Shown here one piece after another: positions 8,160-17,513 of a DNA stretch of 64,000 nt (its first letter is position 1; the number at the start of each line of letters is the position of its first letter). A model generated the notes under the pieces. The model was not told the origin of the DNA and made no database searches. It saw only the letters and a program-made list of their open reading frames with translations. This DNA comes from Sandaracinus amylolyticus (GTDB lineage: Bacteria > Myxococcota_A > Polyangia > Polyangiales > Sandaracinaceae). Location of the stretch: the NCBI RefSeq assembly GCF_021631985.1, contig NZ_CP070225.1, positions 5,642,001 to 5,706,000 on the forward strand, read 5' to 3'. The position numbers and the translations under genes are program-made.

Positions 8160-10313
8160 ATGACCGACATTTCCCAGAACGGCGGCCGTCCGATCGCCGT
8201 GCCCGCGACCGCCGAGGGAGCGCCTCCCTCGATCGGCTCCCACAAGCACGTGGCGCGTCCGCTCTTCGAGCCGACGATCGTGCGCCGCGCAGTGATCGAC
8301 GCGTTCGTGAAGCTCGATCCGCGCCTGATGATCAAGAACCCGGTGATGTTCGTGGTCGAGGTGGGCAGCGTCTTCACCACGCTGCTCTTCCTCCACTCGC
8401 TCACCGGCGAAGGCGACGCGCCCCCTCTCTTCGCCGGGCTCGTCGCGCTCTGGCTCTGGTTCACCGTGCTCTTCGCGAATTTCGCCGAGGCGATGGCGGA
8501 GGGCCGCGGCAAGGCACAGGCCGACGCGCTGCGCGCGGCGCGCAAGGACGTGCAGGCGAAGAAGCTCCGCGAGGCGCGCCGCGACGCGCCGGTGGAGGCG
8601 ATCCTCGGGTCGAAGCTGCGCGCCGGCGACGTCGTGCTCGTCGAGGCGGGCGAGACGATCCCCGGGGACGGCGAGGTCGTCGAGGGCGTCGCCTCGGTGA
8701 ACGAGAGCGCGATCACGGGCGAGAGCGCGCCGGTGATCCGCGAGAGCGGTGGTGATCGCAGCGCGGTCACCGGCGGGACCCAGGTGCTCAGCGACTGGCT
8801 CGTGATCCGCGTCACGCAGAACCCCGGCGAGACGTTCCTCGACCGCATGATCGCGATGGTCGAGGGCGCGAAGCGCAAGAAGACGCCGAACGAGATCGCG
8901 CTCGACATCCTGCTCGCCGCGCTCTCGATCATCTTCCTCGTCGTCACCGCGACGCTGCTGCCCTACTCGCAGTACGCCGTCGACGTGAGCGCCGATCCGA
9001 ACGACGTGCCGGTGAGCATGACCGTGCTCGTCGCGCTGCTGGTGTGCCTCATCCCGACGACGATCGGCGGGCTGCTCTCGGCGATCGGCATCGCGGGCAT
9101 GGATCGGATGATCCAGGCGAACGTGATCGCGACCTCGGGGCGCGCGGTCGAGGCTGCGGGAGACGTCGATGTCCTCCTGATGGACAAGACCGGCACCATC
9201 ACGCTCGGCAACCGACAGGCGACGCGCTTCGTGCCCGGGAAGGGCGTGAGCGAGCGCGAGCTCGCGGACGCGGCGCAGCTCGCTTCGCTCGCCGACGAGA
9301 CGCCCGAGGGCCGCAGCATCGCGGTGCTCGCGAAGGAGAAGTTCGGCATCCGCGCGCGCGAGGTGCACGAGCTCGAGGCGCACTTCGTCGCGTTCACCGC
9401 GCAGACGCGGATGAGCGGCGTCGACCTGCGCGGTCGCTCGATCCGCAAGGGCGCGGCGGACGCGATCGGACGCTTCGTCGCGGAGCACGGCGGCGCGCTG
9501 CCGAGCGAGGTGAAGGCGGCGGTCGAGGAGATCGCGAAGGGCGGCGGGACTCCGCTCGTCGTCGCGGACCGTGGGCGCGCGCTCGGCGTGGTGCAGCTCA
9601 AGGACATCGTGAAGGGCGGCATCCAGGAGCGCTTCGCCGAGATGCGCCGCATGGGCATCAAGACCGTGATGATCACCGGCGACAATCCGCTCACCGCAGC
9701 GGCGATCGCGGCCGAAGCAGGCGTCGACGACTTCCTCGCGGAGGCGACGCCGGAGGCGAAGCTCGCGATGATCCGCGACTACCAGGGCAAGGGGCACCTC
9801 GTCGCGATGACCGGTGACGGCACCAACGACGCGCCCGCGCTCGCGCAGGCCGACGTCGCGGTCGCGATGAACACCGGGACCCAGGCCGCGAAGGAGGCCG
9901 GCAACATGGTCGACCTCGACTCGAACCCGACGAAGCTCCTGAACATCGTCGAGATCGGCAAGCAGATGCTGATGACGCGCGGCTCGCTCACGACGTTCAG
10001 CATCGCGAACGACGTCTCGAAGTACTTCGCGATCATCCCCGCGGCGTTCCTCACGACGTATCCCGCGCTCGGCGCGCTGAACGTCATGGGGCTCACCTCG
10101 CCGGTGAGCGCGGTGCTCAGCGCCGTGATCTTCAACGCGGTGATCATCGTCGCGCTGATCCCGATCGCGCTGCGCGGCGTGAGGTACCGCGCCGAGCCCG
10201 CGGCCTCGCTGCTGCGCAGGAACCTGCTGATCTACGGGCTCGGTGGGCTCGTGCTCCCGTTCCCGTGCATCAAGGCGATCGACATGGCCCTCACCGCGAT
10301 CGGGCTCGTGTGA
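8160..10313 (+). CDS. kdpB: KdpB, ATP-hydrolysing P-type ATPase subunit
   Basis: 717 residues; the E. coli protein has 682, and the extra length is an N-terminal extension before the first conserved segment. P-type ATPase motifs in order are TGES in the actuator domain (ITGESAPVI), MDKTGTIT with the phosphorylated Asp at residue 342, the nucleotide-binding region, then [17 protein letters not shown]. It energises potassium uptake through KdpA. Expression should be induced by low potassium through KdpDE, encoded downstream. Nothing is missing from the motifs. Confidence 0.97.
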   Translation: MTDISQNGGRPIAVPATAEGAPPSIGSHKHVARPLFEPTIVRRAVIDAFVKLDPRLMIKNPVMFVVEVGSVFTTLLFLHSLTGEGDAPPLFAGLVALWLWFTVLFANFAEAMAEGRGKAQADALRAARKDVQAKKLREARRDAPVEAILGSKLRAGDVVLVEAGETIPGDGEVVEGVASVNESAITGESAPVIRESGGDRSAVTGGTQVLSDWLVIRVTQNPGETFLDRMIAMVEGAKRKKTPNEIALDILLAALSIIFLVVTATLLPYSQYAVDVSADPNDVPVSMTVLVALLVCLIPTTIGGLLSAIGIAGMDRMIQANVIATSGRAVEAAGDVDVLLMDKTGTITLGNRQATRFVPGKGVSERELADAAQLASLADETPEGRSIAVLAKEKFGIRAREVHELEAHFVAFTAQTRMSGVDLRGRSIRKGAADAIGRFVAEHGGALPSEVKAAVEEIAKGGGTPLVVADRGRALGVVQLKDIVKGGIQERFAEMRRMGIKTVMITGDNPLTAAAIAAEAGVDDFLAEATPEAKLAMIRDYQGKGHLVAMTGDGTNDAPALAQADVAVAMNTGTQAAKEAGNMVDLDSNPTKLLNIVEIGKQMLMTRGSLTTFSIANDVSKYFAIIPAAFLTTYPALGALNVMGLTSPVSAVLSAVIFNAVIIVALIPIALRGVRYRAEPAASLLRRNLLIYGLGGLVLPFPCIKAIDMALTAIGLV

Positions 10314-10324
10314 AGGAGCGAGCG

Positions 10325-10906
10325 ATGATCAAGGAACCGATTCGTCCTGCGGTCGTGATGGTCGCGCTCTTCACCGTGCTCACCGGGCTCGCCTATCCCG
10401 CGCTGGTCACCGGCGTCGCGCAGGCGCTGATGCCGTACCAGGCGAACGGCTCGCTCATCGAGGGCCACGACGGGCGCGTCGTCGGGTCCGAGCTGATCGC
10501 GCAGCCGTTCGATCAGCCGGGCTACTTCTGGTCGCGCCCTTCGGCGGCGAGCTACGACGGCGCGGCATCGAGCGGCTCCAACCTCGGGCCGACCAGCGAG
10601 GACCTCGAGACCGCGGTGCGTGAGCGCGTCGCGGCGCTGCGTGCCGCCGATCCCGGCAACGACGCGCCGGTGCCGGTCGATCTCGTCACCGCGTCGGGCA
10701 GCGGGCTCGACCCTCACGTCACGCCCGCCGCCGCGCTCTACCAGGTGCATCGCGTCGCGCGGGCGCGCGGCCTCGACGAAGCGCGGGTACGCTCGCTCGT
10801 CGAGGAGCACGTCGAGGGGCGCATGCTCGGCGTGCTCGGTGAGCCCTCGGTGAACGTGCTGCGCCTGAACCTCGCGCTCGATCGCCTCGCGCGCGAGCAC
10901 GGCTGA
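10325..10906 (+). CDS. kdpC: KdpC, chaperone-like subunit of the potassium ATPase
   Basis: 193 residues. One N-terminal membrane helix ([20 protein letters not shown]) is followed by a periplasmic domain containing [20 protein letters not shown] and a C-terminal [12 protein letters not shown], all typical of KdpC. The start at ATG 10325 is set by AAGGAG at 10313-10318; an upstream in-frame extension overlaps kdpB and has no ribosome site. KdpC raises the ATP affinity and assembles the complex. Confidence 0.96.
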   Translation: MIKEPIRPAVVMVALFTVLTGLAYPALVTGVAQALMPYQANGSLIEGHDGRVVGSELIAQPFDQPGYFWSRPSAASYDGAASSGSNLGPTSEDLETAVRERVAALRAADPGNDAPVPVDLVTASGSGLDPHVTPAAALYQVHRVARARGLDEARVRSLVEEHVEGRMLGVLGEPSVNVLRLNLALDRLAREHG

Positions 10907-10915
10907 CGGAGGAGG

Positions 10916-13630
10916 ATGTCCTCGCGCGACGACGAGAAGCGCCCCGATCCCGACGCGCTCCTCGAGCGCGTGCAGGCCGAGGAGCGCGAGGTCACGCGCG
11001 CGAAGCTGCGCGTCTGGCTCGGGGCGTCGCCCGGCGTCGGCAAGACGTTCTCGATGCTCGAGAGCGCGCAGGCGCTGCGGCGCGAGGGTGTCGACGTCGT
11101 GGTCGGCGTCGTCGAGACCCACGGGCGCGCCGAGACCGGCGCGTTGCTCGCGAACCTCGAGCAGCTCCCGCGCAAGCGCGTGCCCTACCGCGGTCGCACC
11201 CTCGAGGAGCTCGATCTCGACGCCGCGCTCGCGCGCAAGCCGCGGATCGTGCTGCTCGACGAGCTCGCGCACACCAACGTGACGGGATCGCGCCACGCGA
11301 AGCGCTGGCAGGACGCGATCGAGCTGCTCGACGCGGGCATCGACGTGCACACCACGGTGAACGTGCAGCACGTCGAGAGCCTCAACGACGTGATCGCGCA
11401 GATCACCCACGTGCGGGTGCGGGAGACCGTGCCCGACGTGGTGATCGAGCGCGCCGACGAGATCGAGCTCGTCGACGTGCCGCCCGAGGTGGTCCTCGCG
11501 CGGCTCGCAGAGGGCAAGGTGTACGTGCCCGAGCAGGCGCAGCGCGCCGCGGCGTCGTTCTTCAAGGAGGGCAACCTGCACGCGCTGCGCGAGCTCGCGC
11601 TGCGCGTCACCGCCGAGCGTGTCGACGCGGACGTGCAGGCGTGGCGCAGGCAGCACGGCATCGAGACCACGTGGCCGACGCGCGAGCGGATCCTCGTGTG
11701 CGTCGGGCCGAGCCCGGCGTCGGCGAAGCTGGTGCGCAGCGCGCGTCGCATGGCGAGCGCGATCCGCGCGCCGTGGCTCGCGGTGTACGTCGAGAAGCCG
11801 AGCGGCACGACGATGCCCGACGACGATCGAGCGCGTCTGCAGTCGCACCTGCGCCTCGCCGAGTCGCTCGGCGGCGAGGTCGTGGTGCTCTCCGCCGAGC
11901 GCCCCGCGCCCGCGATCCTCGAGCTCGCGCGCCGCCGCAACGTGACGCGGATCGTCGCGGGCAAGCCCACGCACCCGCGGTGGCGCGACCTGGTGTACGG
12001 CTCGATGCTCGACGAGATCGTCCGCGGCAGCGGCGACATCGACGTGCACGTGATCACGGGCGATCGACGCCCCACGAGCAGCCCGCCGCCCAAGCACGAT
12101 CGCCCGCGCCCGCCCTCGCCTCTCACGTGGGCGCGAGGCGCGCTCCCGATCCTCGCGGCCGCCGGCATCGCGACGCTGGTGCGCGAGCGGGTCGACCTCG
12201 CCGACGTCGCGATGCTCTTCCTCGTCGCGATCGCGGTCACTGCGGCGTTCCTCGGCCGCGCGGCGTCGCTCGTCGCGTCGATCGTCGCGGTCGCGGTGTT
12301 CGACTTCTTCTTCGTGCCGCCGTTCTTCACGTTCGCGGTGACCGACTTCCGGCACGTGCTGACGTTCGCGGTCATGCTCTGCGCAGGCGTCGTGATCAGC
12401 GGACTGACCGAGCGAATCCGGCAGCAGTCCAGCGCAGCGCGAGAGCGAGAGCGCCGCACCGCCGCGCTCTACGCGCTCACGAAGTCGCTCGCGACCGCGC
12501 GCGACGTGCGCGCCGTCGCCGCCGCCGCGGCCGATCAGATGCGCGAGGTGTTCGAGAGCGAGGCGGCGCTGCTCGTCGCCGAGCCGTCGGGACAGCTGCT
12601 CGCGCCCGCGCCGAGCCCCGTCGATCTCGCGGAGAGCGAGCGCACCGTCGCGCGCTGGGCGCTGGAGCACGGGCGCCCCGCCGGACGCGGCATGGACACG
12701 TTGCCGGGCGCGCGGGTGCTCGCGATGCCGCTGCTCGCCGAAGGACGCGCGGTGGGCGTGCTCGCGATCCGCCCGAGCCCCGAGGACCGCTTCGAGGACT
12801 CGTCGCAGCGTCATCTCCTCCAGGCGTTCGTCTCGCAGATCGCGCTCGCGCTCGAGCGCGCGCAGCTCGAGGACGAAGCGCGTCGCGCGGAGCTCCGCGC
12901 GCAGACGGAGACGATGCGCAGCGCGCTGCTCTCCACCGTCTCGCACGACCTGCGCACGCCGATCGCGGCGATCCTCGGAGGGTCGACCGCGCTGCTCGAC
13001 ACGAGCCTGAAGATCGCGCCCGAGGAACGGACCGCGCTGCTCGCGCAGATCCGCGACGAGGCCGCGCGGCTCGGGCGTCTGGTGTCGAACCTCCTGACGA
13101 TGACGCGCGTCGAGTCGGGCGCCCTCGACCTTCGCAGCGAGTGGGTGCCCCTCGAGGAGATCATCGGCGCCGCGCTCTCGCGCGTGGAGCGGAGGCTCGA
13201 AGGGCGCGAGCTCGCGATCGACGTCGACCCCGAGGCGATGGCGCGCATCGACTCGGTGCTCGTCGAGCAGGTCGTGATCAACCTGCTCGACAACGTCGCG
13301 AACCACACACCGCCGGGCACGCCGGTGTCGATCCGCGTCGCGCGACGGCCGGGCGCGGTGGTGATGGAGATCGCGGATCACGGGCCGGGCCTGCCGCCGG
13401 GGAGCGAGGCGCGGATGTTCGAGATGTTCGTGCGCGGGACGCCGGGACGCGGTGGTGGCGTCGGGCTCGGCCTCGCGATCTGCCGCGGCATCGTGCAGGC
13501 GCACGGGGGCACGATCACCGCGGAGAACCGTCCTGGTGGCGGCGCGCTCTTCCGGGTGACGCTGCCGGTCGAAGGAGAGCCGCCCCGCGTGATCGACGAG
13601 GACGTCGAGCGAGTGGAGAGCGCACCGTGA
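10916..13630 (+). CDS. kdpD: KdpD, potassium-sensing histidine kinase
   Basis: 904 residues. Domains: the cytoplasmic KdpD domain with Walker A (GASPGVGKT, residues 36-44) and the DELAHTN segment; a universal-stress-like domain; a cluster of four membrane helices about residues 400-495, including FDFFFVPPFFTFAV; a GAF-like domain; the H-box STVSHDLRTP with His677; and an ATPase domain (NLLDNVANHTPPG, DHGPGLPPG, GVGLGLAICR). It senses low K+ or ionic stress and phosphorylates KdpE. The stop overlaps the kdpE start as GTGA. Confidence 0.96.
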   Translation: MSSRDDEKRPDPDALLERVQAEEREVTRAKLRVWLGASPGVGKTFSMLESAQALRREGVDVVVGVVETHGRAETGALLANLEQLPRKRVPYRGRTLEELDLDAALARKPRIVLLDELAHTNVTGSRHAKRWQDAIELLDAGIDVHTTVNVQHVESLNDVIAQITHVRVRETVPDVVIERADEIELVDVPPEVVLARLAEGKVYVPEQAQRAAASFFKEGNLHALRELALRVTAERVDADVQAWRRQHGIETTWPTRERILVCVGPSPASAKLVRSARRMASAIRAPWLAVYVEKPSGTTMPDDDRARLQSHLRLAESLGGEVVVLSAERPAPAILELARRRNVTRIVAGKPTHPRWRDLVYGSMLDEIVRGSGDIDVHVITGDRRPTSSPPPKHDRPRPPSPLTWARGALPILAAAGIATLVRERVDLADVAMLFLVAIAVTAAFLGRAASLVASIVAVAVFDFFFVPPFFTFAVTDFRHVLTFAVMLCAGVVISGLTERIRQQSSAARERERRTAALYALTKSLATARDVRAVAAAAADQMREVFESEAALLVAEPSGQLLAPAPSPVDLAESERTVARWALEHGRPAGRGMDTLPGARVLAMPLLAEGRAVGVLAIRPSPEDRFEDSSQRHLLQAFVSQIALALERAQLEDEARRAELRAQTETMRSALLSTVSHDLRTPIAAILGGSTALLDTSLKIAPEERTALLAQIRDEAARLGRLVSNLLTMTRVESGALDLRSEWVPLEEIIGAALSRVERRLEGRELAIDVDPEAMARIDSVLVEQVVINLLDNVANHTPPGTPVSIRVARRPGAVVMEIADHGPGLPPGSEARMFEMFVRGTPGRGGGVGLGLAICRGIVQAHGGTITAENRPGGGALFRVTLPVEGEPPRVIDEDVERVESAP

Positions 13631-14337
13631 GCGAGGCACGCACCCGCGTGTTGGTGGTCGAGGACGAGCCCTCGATGCGGCGCTTCCTGCGCGCGACGCT
13701 GACGAGCCACGGCTACGAGGCGCTCGAGGCGGAGACCGCCGCCGCGGGGATGCGCATGGCCACGCAGCACAACCCGGAGATCATCCTGCTCGATCTCGGG
13801 CTGCCGGATCGCGATGGCCTCGATCTCACGCGCGAGCTGCGCGAGTGGTCGCGCGCGCCGATCATCGTGCTCTCCGCGCGCGGCCGCGAGGACGACAAGG
13901 TCGAGGCGCTCGACGCGGGCGCGGACGACTACCTCACGAAGCCGTTCGGGACCAACGAGCTCCTCGCGCGCCTGCGCGTCGCGGAGCGACATGCGGCACG
14001 GAGCGCGGCCGATCCCTCGGGGACGACGCTGCGCGTGGGCCCGCTGAAGATCGACCTGCCGCGCCACGAGGTGCGGGTGCGCGGCGAGCTCGTGCGGCTC
14101 ACGCCGATCGAGTACCGCCTCCTCGTCGTGCTCGCGAAGAACCCCGGGCGCGTGCTGACGCACCGTCAGATCCTCGTCGAGGTGTGGGGACCGAACGCGG
14201 CGTCGCAGACGAACTATCTGCGCGTGTTCATGAGCCACCTGCGGCGCAAGCTCGAGAACGAGCCCGCGAACCCGAAGCTCCTGCTCAACGAGCCCGGCGT
14301 CGGGTACCGCATGGCGGACCTCGATCCCGAGGAGTGA
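13627..14337 (+). CDS. kdpE: KdpE, OmpR-family response regulator
   Basis: 236 residues. The receiver domain has the acidic pair at residues 12-13, the phosphoacceptor Asp56 (IILLDLGLPD) and Lys105 (YLTKPFG). The DNA-binding winged helix is at the C-terminus (VRLTPIEYRLLVVLAKNPG, LTHRQILVEVWG, NYLRVFMSHLRRKLE). GTG 13627 is the start because it overlaps the kdpD stop. It activates the kdp operon under potassium limitation, so here it should act on the promoter in front of the barrel-protein gene. Confidence 0.96.
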   Translation: MSEARTRVLVVEDEPSMRRFLRATLTSHGYEALEAETAAAGMRMATQHNPEIILLDLGLPDRDGLDLTRELREWSRAPIIVLSARGREDDKVEALDAGADDYLTKPFGTNELLARLRVAERHAARSAADPSGTTLRVGPLKIDLPRHEVRVRGELVRLTPIEYRLLVVLAKNPGRVLTHRQILVEVWGPNAASQTNYLRVFMSHLRRKLENEPANPKLLLNEPGVGYRMADLDPEE

Positions 14338-14351
14338 GTCGTTGCCGGAGT

Positions 14352-14402
14352 GCTCGTCCCGCAGGTCCCGGACGGGAGGGACCCGCGGGCGAGCCGATTT
14401 TT
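14352..14402 (+). terminator. Rho-independent terminator of the kdp operon; copy 1 of a dispersed repeat
   Basis: A long GC-rich stem: GCTCGTCCCGC-AGGTCCC pairs with GGGACC-CGCGGGCGAGC (14352-14394), and five T follow (14398-14402). It lies 14 bases after kdpE and before the convergent response-regulator gene. A closely similar sequence, with a longer loop and on the other strand, occurs at 40936-41011, and a partial relative near 42033. It is therefore also a repeat family. Confidence 0.8.
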
Positions 14403-14416
14403 CGACGGTCGTTGAG

Positions 14417-14806
14417 TCACGACGGGCGGCGCGCGCTGTGGCGCGCCCAGCGCACCAGGTCGCGCAGCTCTTCGGAGAGCATCGGCTTCATCGCGAAGCG
14501 CTCGATCAACGTCGAGTCGGTGTCGTCTGGAGGTCGACCCGAGAAGAGCACACGGAGCGCGCGTGGCGCGCGCTCGCGCGCGAATGCGAGAACGTCACGC
14601 CCGTCGCCGTCGGCGACCAGCGTCGCGTCGCAGACGAGCAGATCGAAGTCGCCCGCCTCGATGAGCGCCTTCGCGACATCGGCGCTCACAGCGGTGGTCA
14701 CCGCACACCCCGTCTCCTCGAGCACGCGACCGAGCAACGATGCCAAGGTCACGTTGTCGTCGACGAGGAGCACGCGGAGCGTCCCGCGATCGTCGGTTGG
14801 GAGCAT
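14417..14806 (-). CDS. Single-domain response regulator (CheY-like)
   Basis: 129 residues, receiver domain only. Acidic pocket Asp16-Asp17 (VLLVDDN), phosphoacceptor Asp60 (FDLLVCDATL), Ser89 (VLFSGRP) and Lys107 (MKPM) are all present, so it should be phosphorylatable. No output domain: it probably works by protein contact or as a phosphotransfer step. ATG 14806 fits the family start; upstream frame is Arg-rich and not coding. It is convergent with kdpE across the terminator, and no partner kinase is adjacent, so it is an orphan. Confidence 0.88.
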   Translation of the reverse strand: MLPTDDRGTLRVLLVDDNVTLASLLGRVLEETGCAVTTAVSADVAKALIEAGDFDLLVCDATLVADGDGRDVLAFARERAPRALRVLFSGRPPDDTDSTLIERFAMKPMLSEELRDLVRWARHSARRPS

Positions 14807-14908
14807 TCGTTCGAGGATAGGCCCGCGCTCCTGGGTCACAACGGTGGGGCGTCGAGTGCGTACGTGCCGTTCCCACACGCTGCGCAGTCGTGGCAGCCTC
14901 GGAACGAC

Positions 14909-15634
14909 ATGGGCGGCGAATCCGCGAGCACCTTCTACGTCGCGACCGAAGACGGCGCCTCGCTCGCAGAGACGCTCTGCGCGCTGCTCGCCGAAGAGCG
15001 CCACGCGAGCCAGGCCGGTCGCGGGCAGATCGGTTGGTGGCGGCGCGGCGCGCCGGGTTGGACCGTGATGGAGACCTTCCCGCCCGAGCTCCTCCTCGAG
15101 CGCGCGATCGGCGCGCGCGAGCCGCGCATCGCATCGCTCGCCCGCCGCCTCGGACACGACGTCGTGTACCTCGCGATCCACGAGGGCGCCGACGTCCTCC
15201 TCGTCGAAGCGCGCGCCGACGGACGCTGGGCCGCGACGGGCGCTGGAGATCTCTCGGAGCGCGATCCTCAGGGCCTCGATCGCGAAGATCCCCGCGCCGG
15301 TCGCGACGGCGCGATCCCGCGCTTCGTGCTGCTCGACGCCGGCGACGACCTGCGCGCCGCGATCGCGAAGGGACGCGGCGCGATCCGCGCGCTCGCGAAG
15401 CTGCTCGGCGGAGCGGGCGCGCCGATGCCCACCGAAGCCGGCCGCAGCGCGAATGGCACCGCGATCACGTTCTCGTCCGCGCGCAACGCGGGCGCGAGGG
15501 TGCGTCACGCGAAGTACGGCGAGGGCACGATCGTCGACGAGATCGGCGGCGACCCGCCCAAGCTCGACGTGCAGTTCGACGACGGGCGTCGCACCGTGCT
15601 CCTCGCGCGCTTCGTCGAGCGGCTCACACCGTGA
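14909..15634 (+). CDS. Hypothetical protein with a UvrD-tail-like C-terminal domain
   Basis: 241 residues from ATG 14909. The first 190 residues are an alpha/beta domain that I do not recognise (IGWWRRGAPGWTVME, then RIASLARRLGHDVVYLAIHE). The last 40 residues (GARVRHAKYGEGTIVDE, then LDVQFDDGRRTVLLARFVERL) match the small Tudor-like fold found at the C-terminus of UvrD/PcrA helicases and in related RNA-polymerase-binding modules. This hints at a protein-interaction role in transcription or repair, but that is inference. It overlaps the convergent oxidoreductase by 11 bases. Confidence 0.7.
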   Translation: MGGESASTFYVATEDGASLAETLCALLAEERHASQAGRGQIGWWRRGAPGWTVMETFPPELLLERAIGAREPRIASLARRLGHDVVYLAIHEGADVLLVEARADGRWAATGAGDLSERDPQGLDREDPRAGRDGAIPRFVLLDAGDDLRAAIAKGRGAIRALAKLLGGAGAPMPTEAGRSANGTAITFSSARNAGARVRHAKYGEGTIVDEIGGDPPKLDVQFDDGRRTVLLARFVERLTP

Positions 15635-16571
15635 TGACCGACTTCCCGCGCGCGTGGCCCTCGCCCTGACGGCGCAGCGCCTCGGCGACGTCGCTCAGCG
15701 GATATCGACGCTCGATCACCGGAGTGACCTCTCCGGCCTCGATCAGCGTCCGCAGATACGCGAGATCCGCGGCGTTCGGACTCGACGCCAGCACGCGCAC
15801 CCGATCGCGCCACACCAGCGACGCGAAGAATGCCTTCAGCGACCATCCGAGTCGCCCGACCGACGAGACGTAGGTGCCAGTCGGGCTCAGCACACGGCGG
15901 CAATCGGACAGCGGTGCACTGCCCACCAGATCGAGGATCGCGTCGTAGCGCACCGACGTCCGCGTGAAGTCGTCGCGCCCGTAGTCGACGACGTGATCGG
16001 CGCCGATCGAGCGCACCATGTCGGCGCTCCCACCGCTGCAGACCGCGGTGATCTCGGCCCCGAGCGACTTCGCGATCTGCACCGCGAACGTGCCCACACC
16101 GCCCGACGCACCGTTGATCAGCACGTGGTGACCGGGACGGATGCGCGCCGCATCACGCAGCCCCTGCAGCGCGGTCATCGCCGCGACCGGGACCGCCGCG
16201 GCCTGCTCGAACGTCAGGTTCGCGGGCTTGATCGCGATGCGATCCTGGTGCGCGCACACCTGCTCGGCGTACGCGCTCGCGATCTCTCCGAACACCTCGT
16301 CGCCGGGGCGGAAACGCGTGACGTTCCTGCCCACCGACTGCACCCGTCCCGCGACGTCCATCCCCAGCACTCGCCCCTTCGGGCGCACGAGCCCCGAGAC
16401 CAGACGCACCGGGTAGGGCCGGCCGGTCAGGAAGATCCAGTCCGCGGGGTTCACCGACGACGCGTGCACGCGGATCGACACCTCGTCGTCGCCCGGCGTC
16501 GGCTCATCGATCTCGCGCAGCGCGATCACGTCGGGCGTTCCGTACTCGTCACGAACGATGGCTCTCATCAT
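15624..16571 (-). CDS. NAD(P)-dependent quinone oxidoreductase-like protein (MDR superfamily, zinc-free)
   Basis: 315 residues. A GroES-like N-terminal domain (VHASSVNPADWIFLTGRPYP) is followed by a Rossmann domain with INGASGGVGTFAVQIAKSLGA as the nucleotide-binding loop. The zinc ligands of true alcohol dehydrogenases are absent, placing it with quinone and enoyl reductases. These enzymes reduce quinones or electrophilic enones with NADPH. Two Met codons at the start (16571 and 16568) are equivalent; the family usually begins MRAIV or MKAIV, favouring 16568. It is divergent from a LysR gene 69 bases away, which probably controls it. Confidence 0.9.
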   Translation of the reverse strand: MMRAIVRDEYGTPDVIALREIDEPTPGDDEVSIRVHASSVNPADWIFLTGRPYPVRLVSGLVRPKGRVLGMDVAGRVQSVGRNVTRFRPGDEVFGEIASAYAEQVCAHQDRIAIKPANLTFEQAAAVPVAAMTALQGLRDAARIRPGHHVLINGASGGVGTFAVQIAKSLGAEITAVCSGGSADMVRSIGADHVVDYGRDDFTRTSVRYDAILDLVGSAPLSDCRRVLSPTGTYVSSVGRLGWSLKAFFASLVWRDRVRVLASSPNAADLAYLRTLIEAGEVTPVIERRYPLSDVAEALRRQGEGHARGKSVITV

Positions 16572-16631
16572 CACGAGGCCCAGCGTGGGAGTCGTGGTCG
16601 AGCCCGACCACTCACGATTTCGTGCGCGCGT

Positions 16632-16647
16632 TGTGCAACGATGCACA
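16632..16647. promoter_or_regulatory. Possible LysR operator, TGTGC-N6-GCACA
   Basis: The inverted repeat TGTGC AACGAT GCACA spans the start codon of the LysR gene (16641). It is short but perfect, and sits in the divergent region shared with the oxidoreductase, where LysR proteins normally bind. Its position over the start codon would favour autorepression. Confidence 0.35.
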
Positions 16648-17513
16648 GCGTGGAGTGGGACGACCTCCGATACGTGCTCGCCATCGCGCGCGACGGAACG
16701 TTGAGCCGCGCCGCAGCGCGCCTCGGTGTGAGCCACACGACGGTCGCCCGCCGCGTGCGCGCGATCGAGCAGACGCTCGGAGTCCGGCTCTTCGATCAGA
16801 CGCCCGACGGATTCGTGGCCACCGCCGCGGGGCGCGACGTCGCGTCGGTCGCGGAGCGCATGGAGAGCGACGTGCTCTCGCTCGAAGGTCGAGTCCTCGG
16901 CCGCGACGAGCGCCTCCAGGGCACGCTGCGCCTCGCGACGATGGACATCCTGTTCCGTCGCTACCAAGGCGCGCTCTCGTCGTTCATGACGCGTTATCCG
17001 AGCGTCGAGCTGACGGTCGTGGTGAGCGACCGCGAGGTCTCGCTCGCGCGACGCGAAGCGGACGTCGCGATCCGCATGACGAGCGCGCCGCCCGAGCACC
17101 TCGTCGGCCGTCGCATCGGGCGCGTCGAGTTCGCGGTCTACGGCAGCAAGGCGCTCGTCGAGCACATGGGGCCCGACGCGACCTACGCCGAGTATCCGTG
17201 GATCCACTGGGACGAGCGCCTCGACATGCGCTGGCTCGACGGGTGGCTCGCGGCGCACGCGCCCGGCGCGCGCATCGCGATGCGCGTCGACGCGAGCTCG
17301 ATGGTGATGCGCCAGGCGATCGCCGCGGGGATCGGCGTGCACTTCCTCGCCACGTTCGACGGCGACTCCGATCCCGCGCTGCGCCGCATCGGTCCGGTCG
17401 CGCCCGGCTTCGAGCGCGACGTGTGGCTGCTGACGCTCCCCGATCTACGCAGCACGAGCCGCGTGCGCGCGTTCATGGATCACGTCGCGCGCGATCAGCC
17501 CGAGAGCACGTAG
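16641..17513 (+). CDS. LysR-type transcriptional regulator
   Basis: 290 residues. The HTH is at the N-terminus (LSRAAARLGVSHTTVARRVR, residues about 20-40), and the effector domain follows (LQGTLRLATMDI, then FMTRYPSVELTVVVSDREVS, LARREADVAIRMT). The VARRVRAIEQTLG pattern places it with the group that regulates quinone and aldehyde-reducing enzymes. It is divergently transcribed from such an oxidoreductase, so local regulation of that gene is likely. Its 3' end overlaps the convergent aminopeptidase by 19 bases. Confidence 0.92.
   Translation: MHSVEWDDLRYVLAIARDGTLSRAAARLGVSHTTVARRVRAIEQTLGVRLFDQTPDGFVATAAGRDVASVAERMESDVLSLEGRVLGRDERLQGTLRLATMDILFRRYQGALSSFMTRYPSVELTVVVSDREVSLARREADVAIRMTSAPPEHLVGRRIGRVEFAVYGSKALVEHMGPDATYAEYPWIHWDERLDMRWLDGWLAAHAPGARIAMRVDASSMVMRQAIAAGIGVHFLATFDGDSDPALRRIGPVAPGFERDVWLLTLPDLRSTSRVRAFMDHVARDQPEST

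Noticed and set aside
6374-8947. Minus-strand open frame of 857 codons opposite kdpA/kdpB
   Set aside because: Shadow of the kdp genes; composition is His/Arg/Glu-rich nonsense typical of GC-rich antisense frames.
10232-13639. Minus-strand frame of 1135 codons opposite kdpC-kdpD
   Set aside because: Antisense shadow of kdpD with the same artefactual composition; the sense-strand genes are unmistakable.
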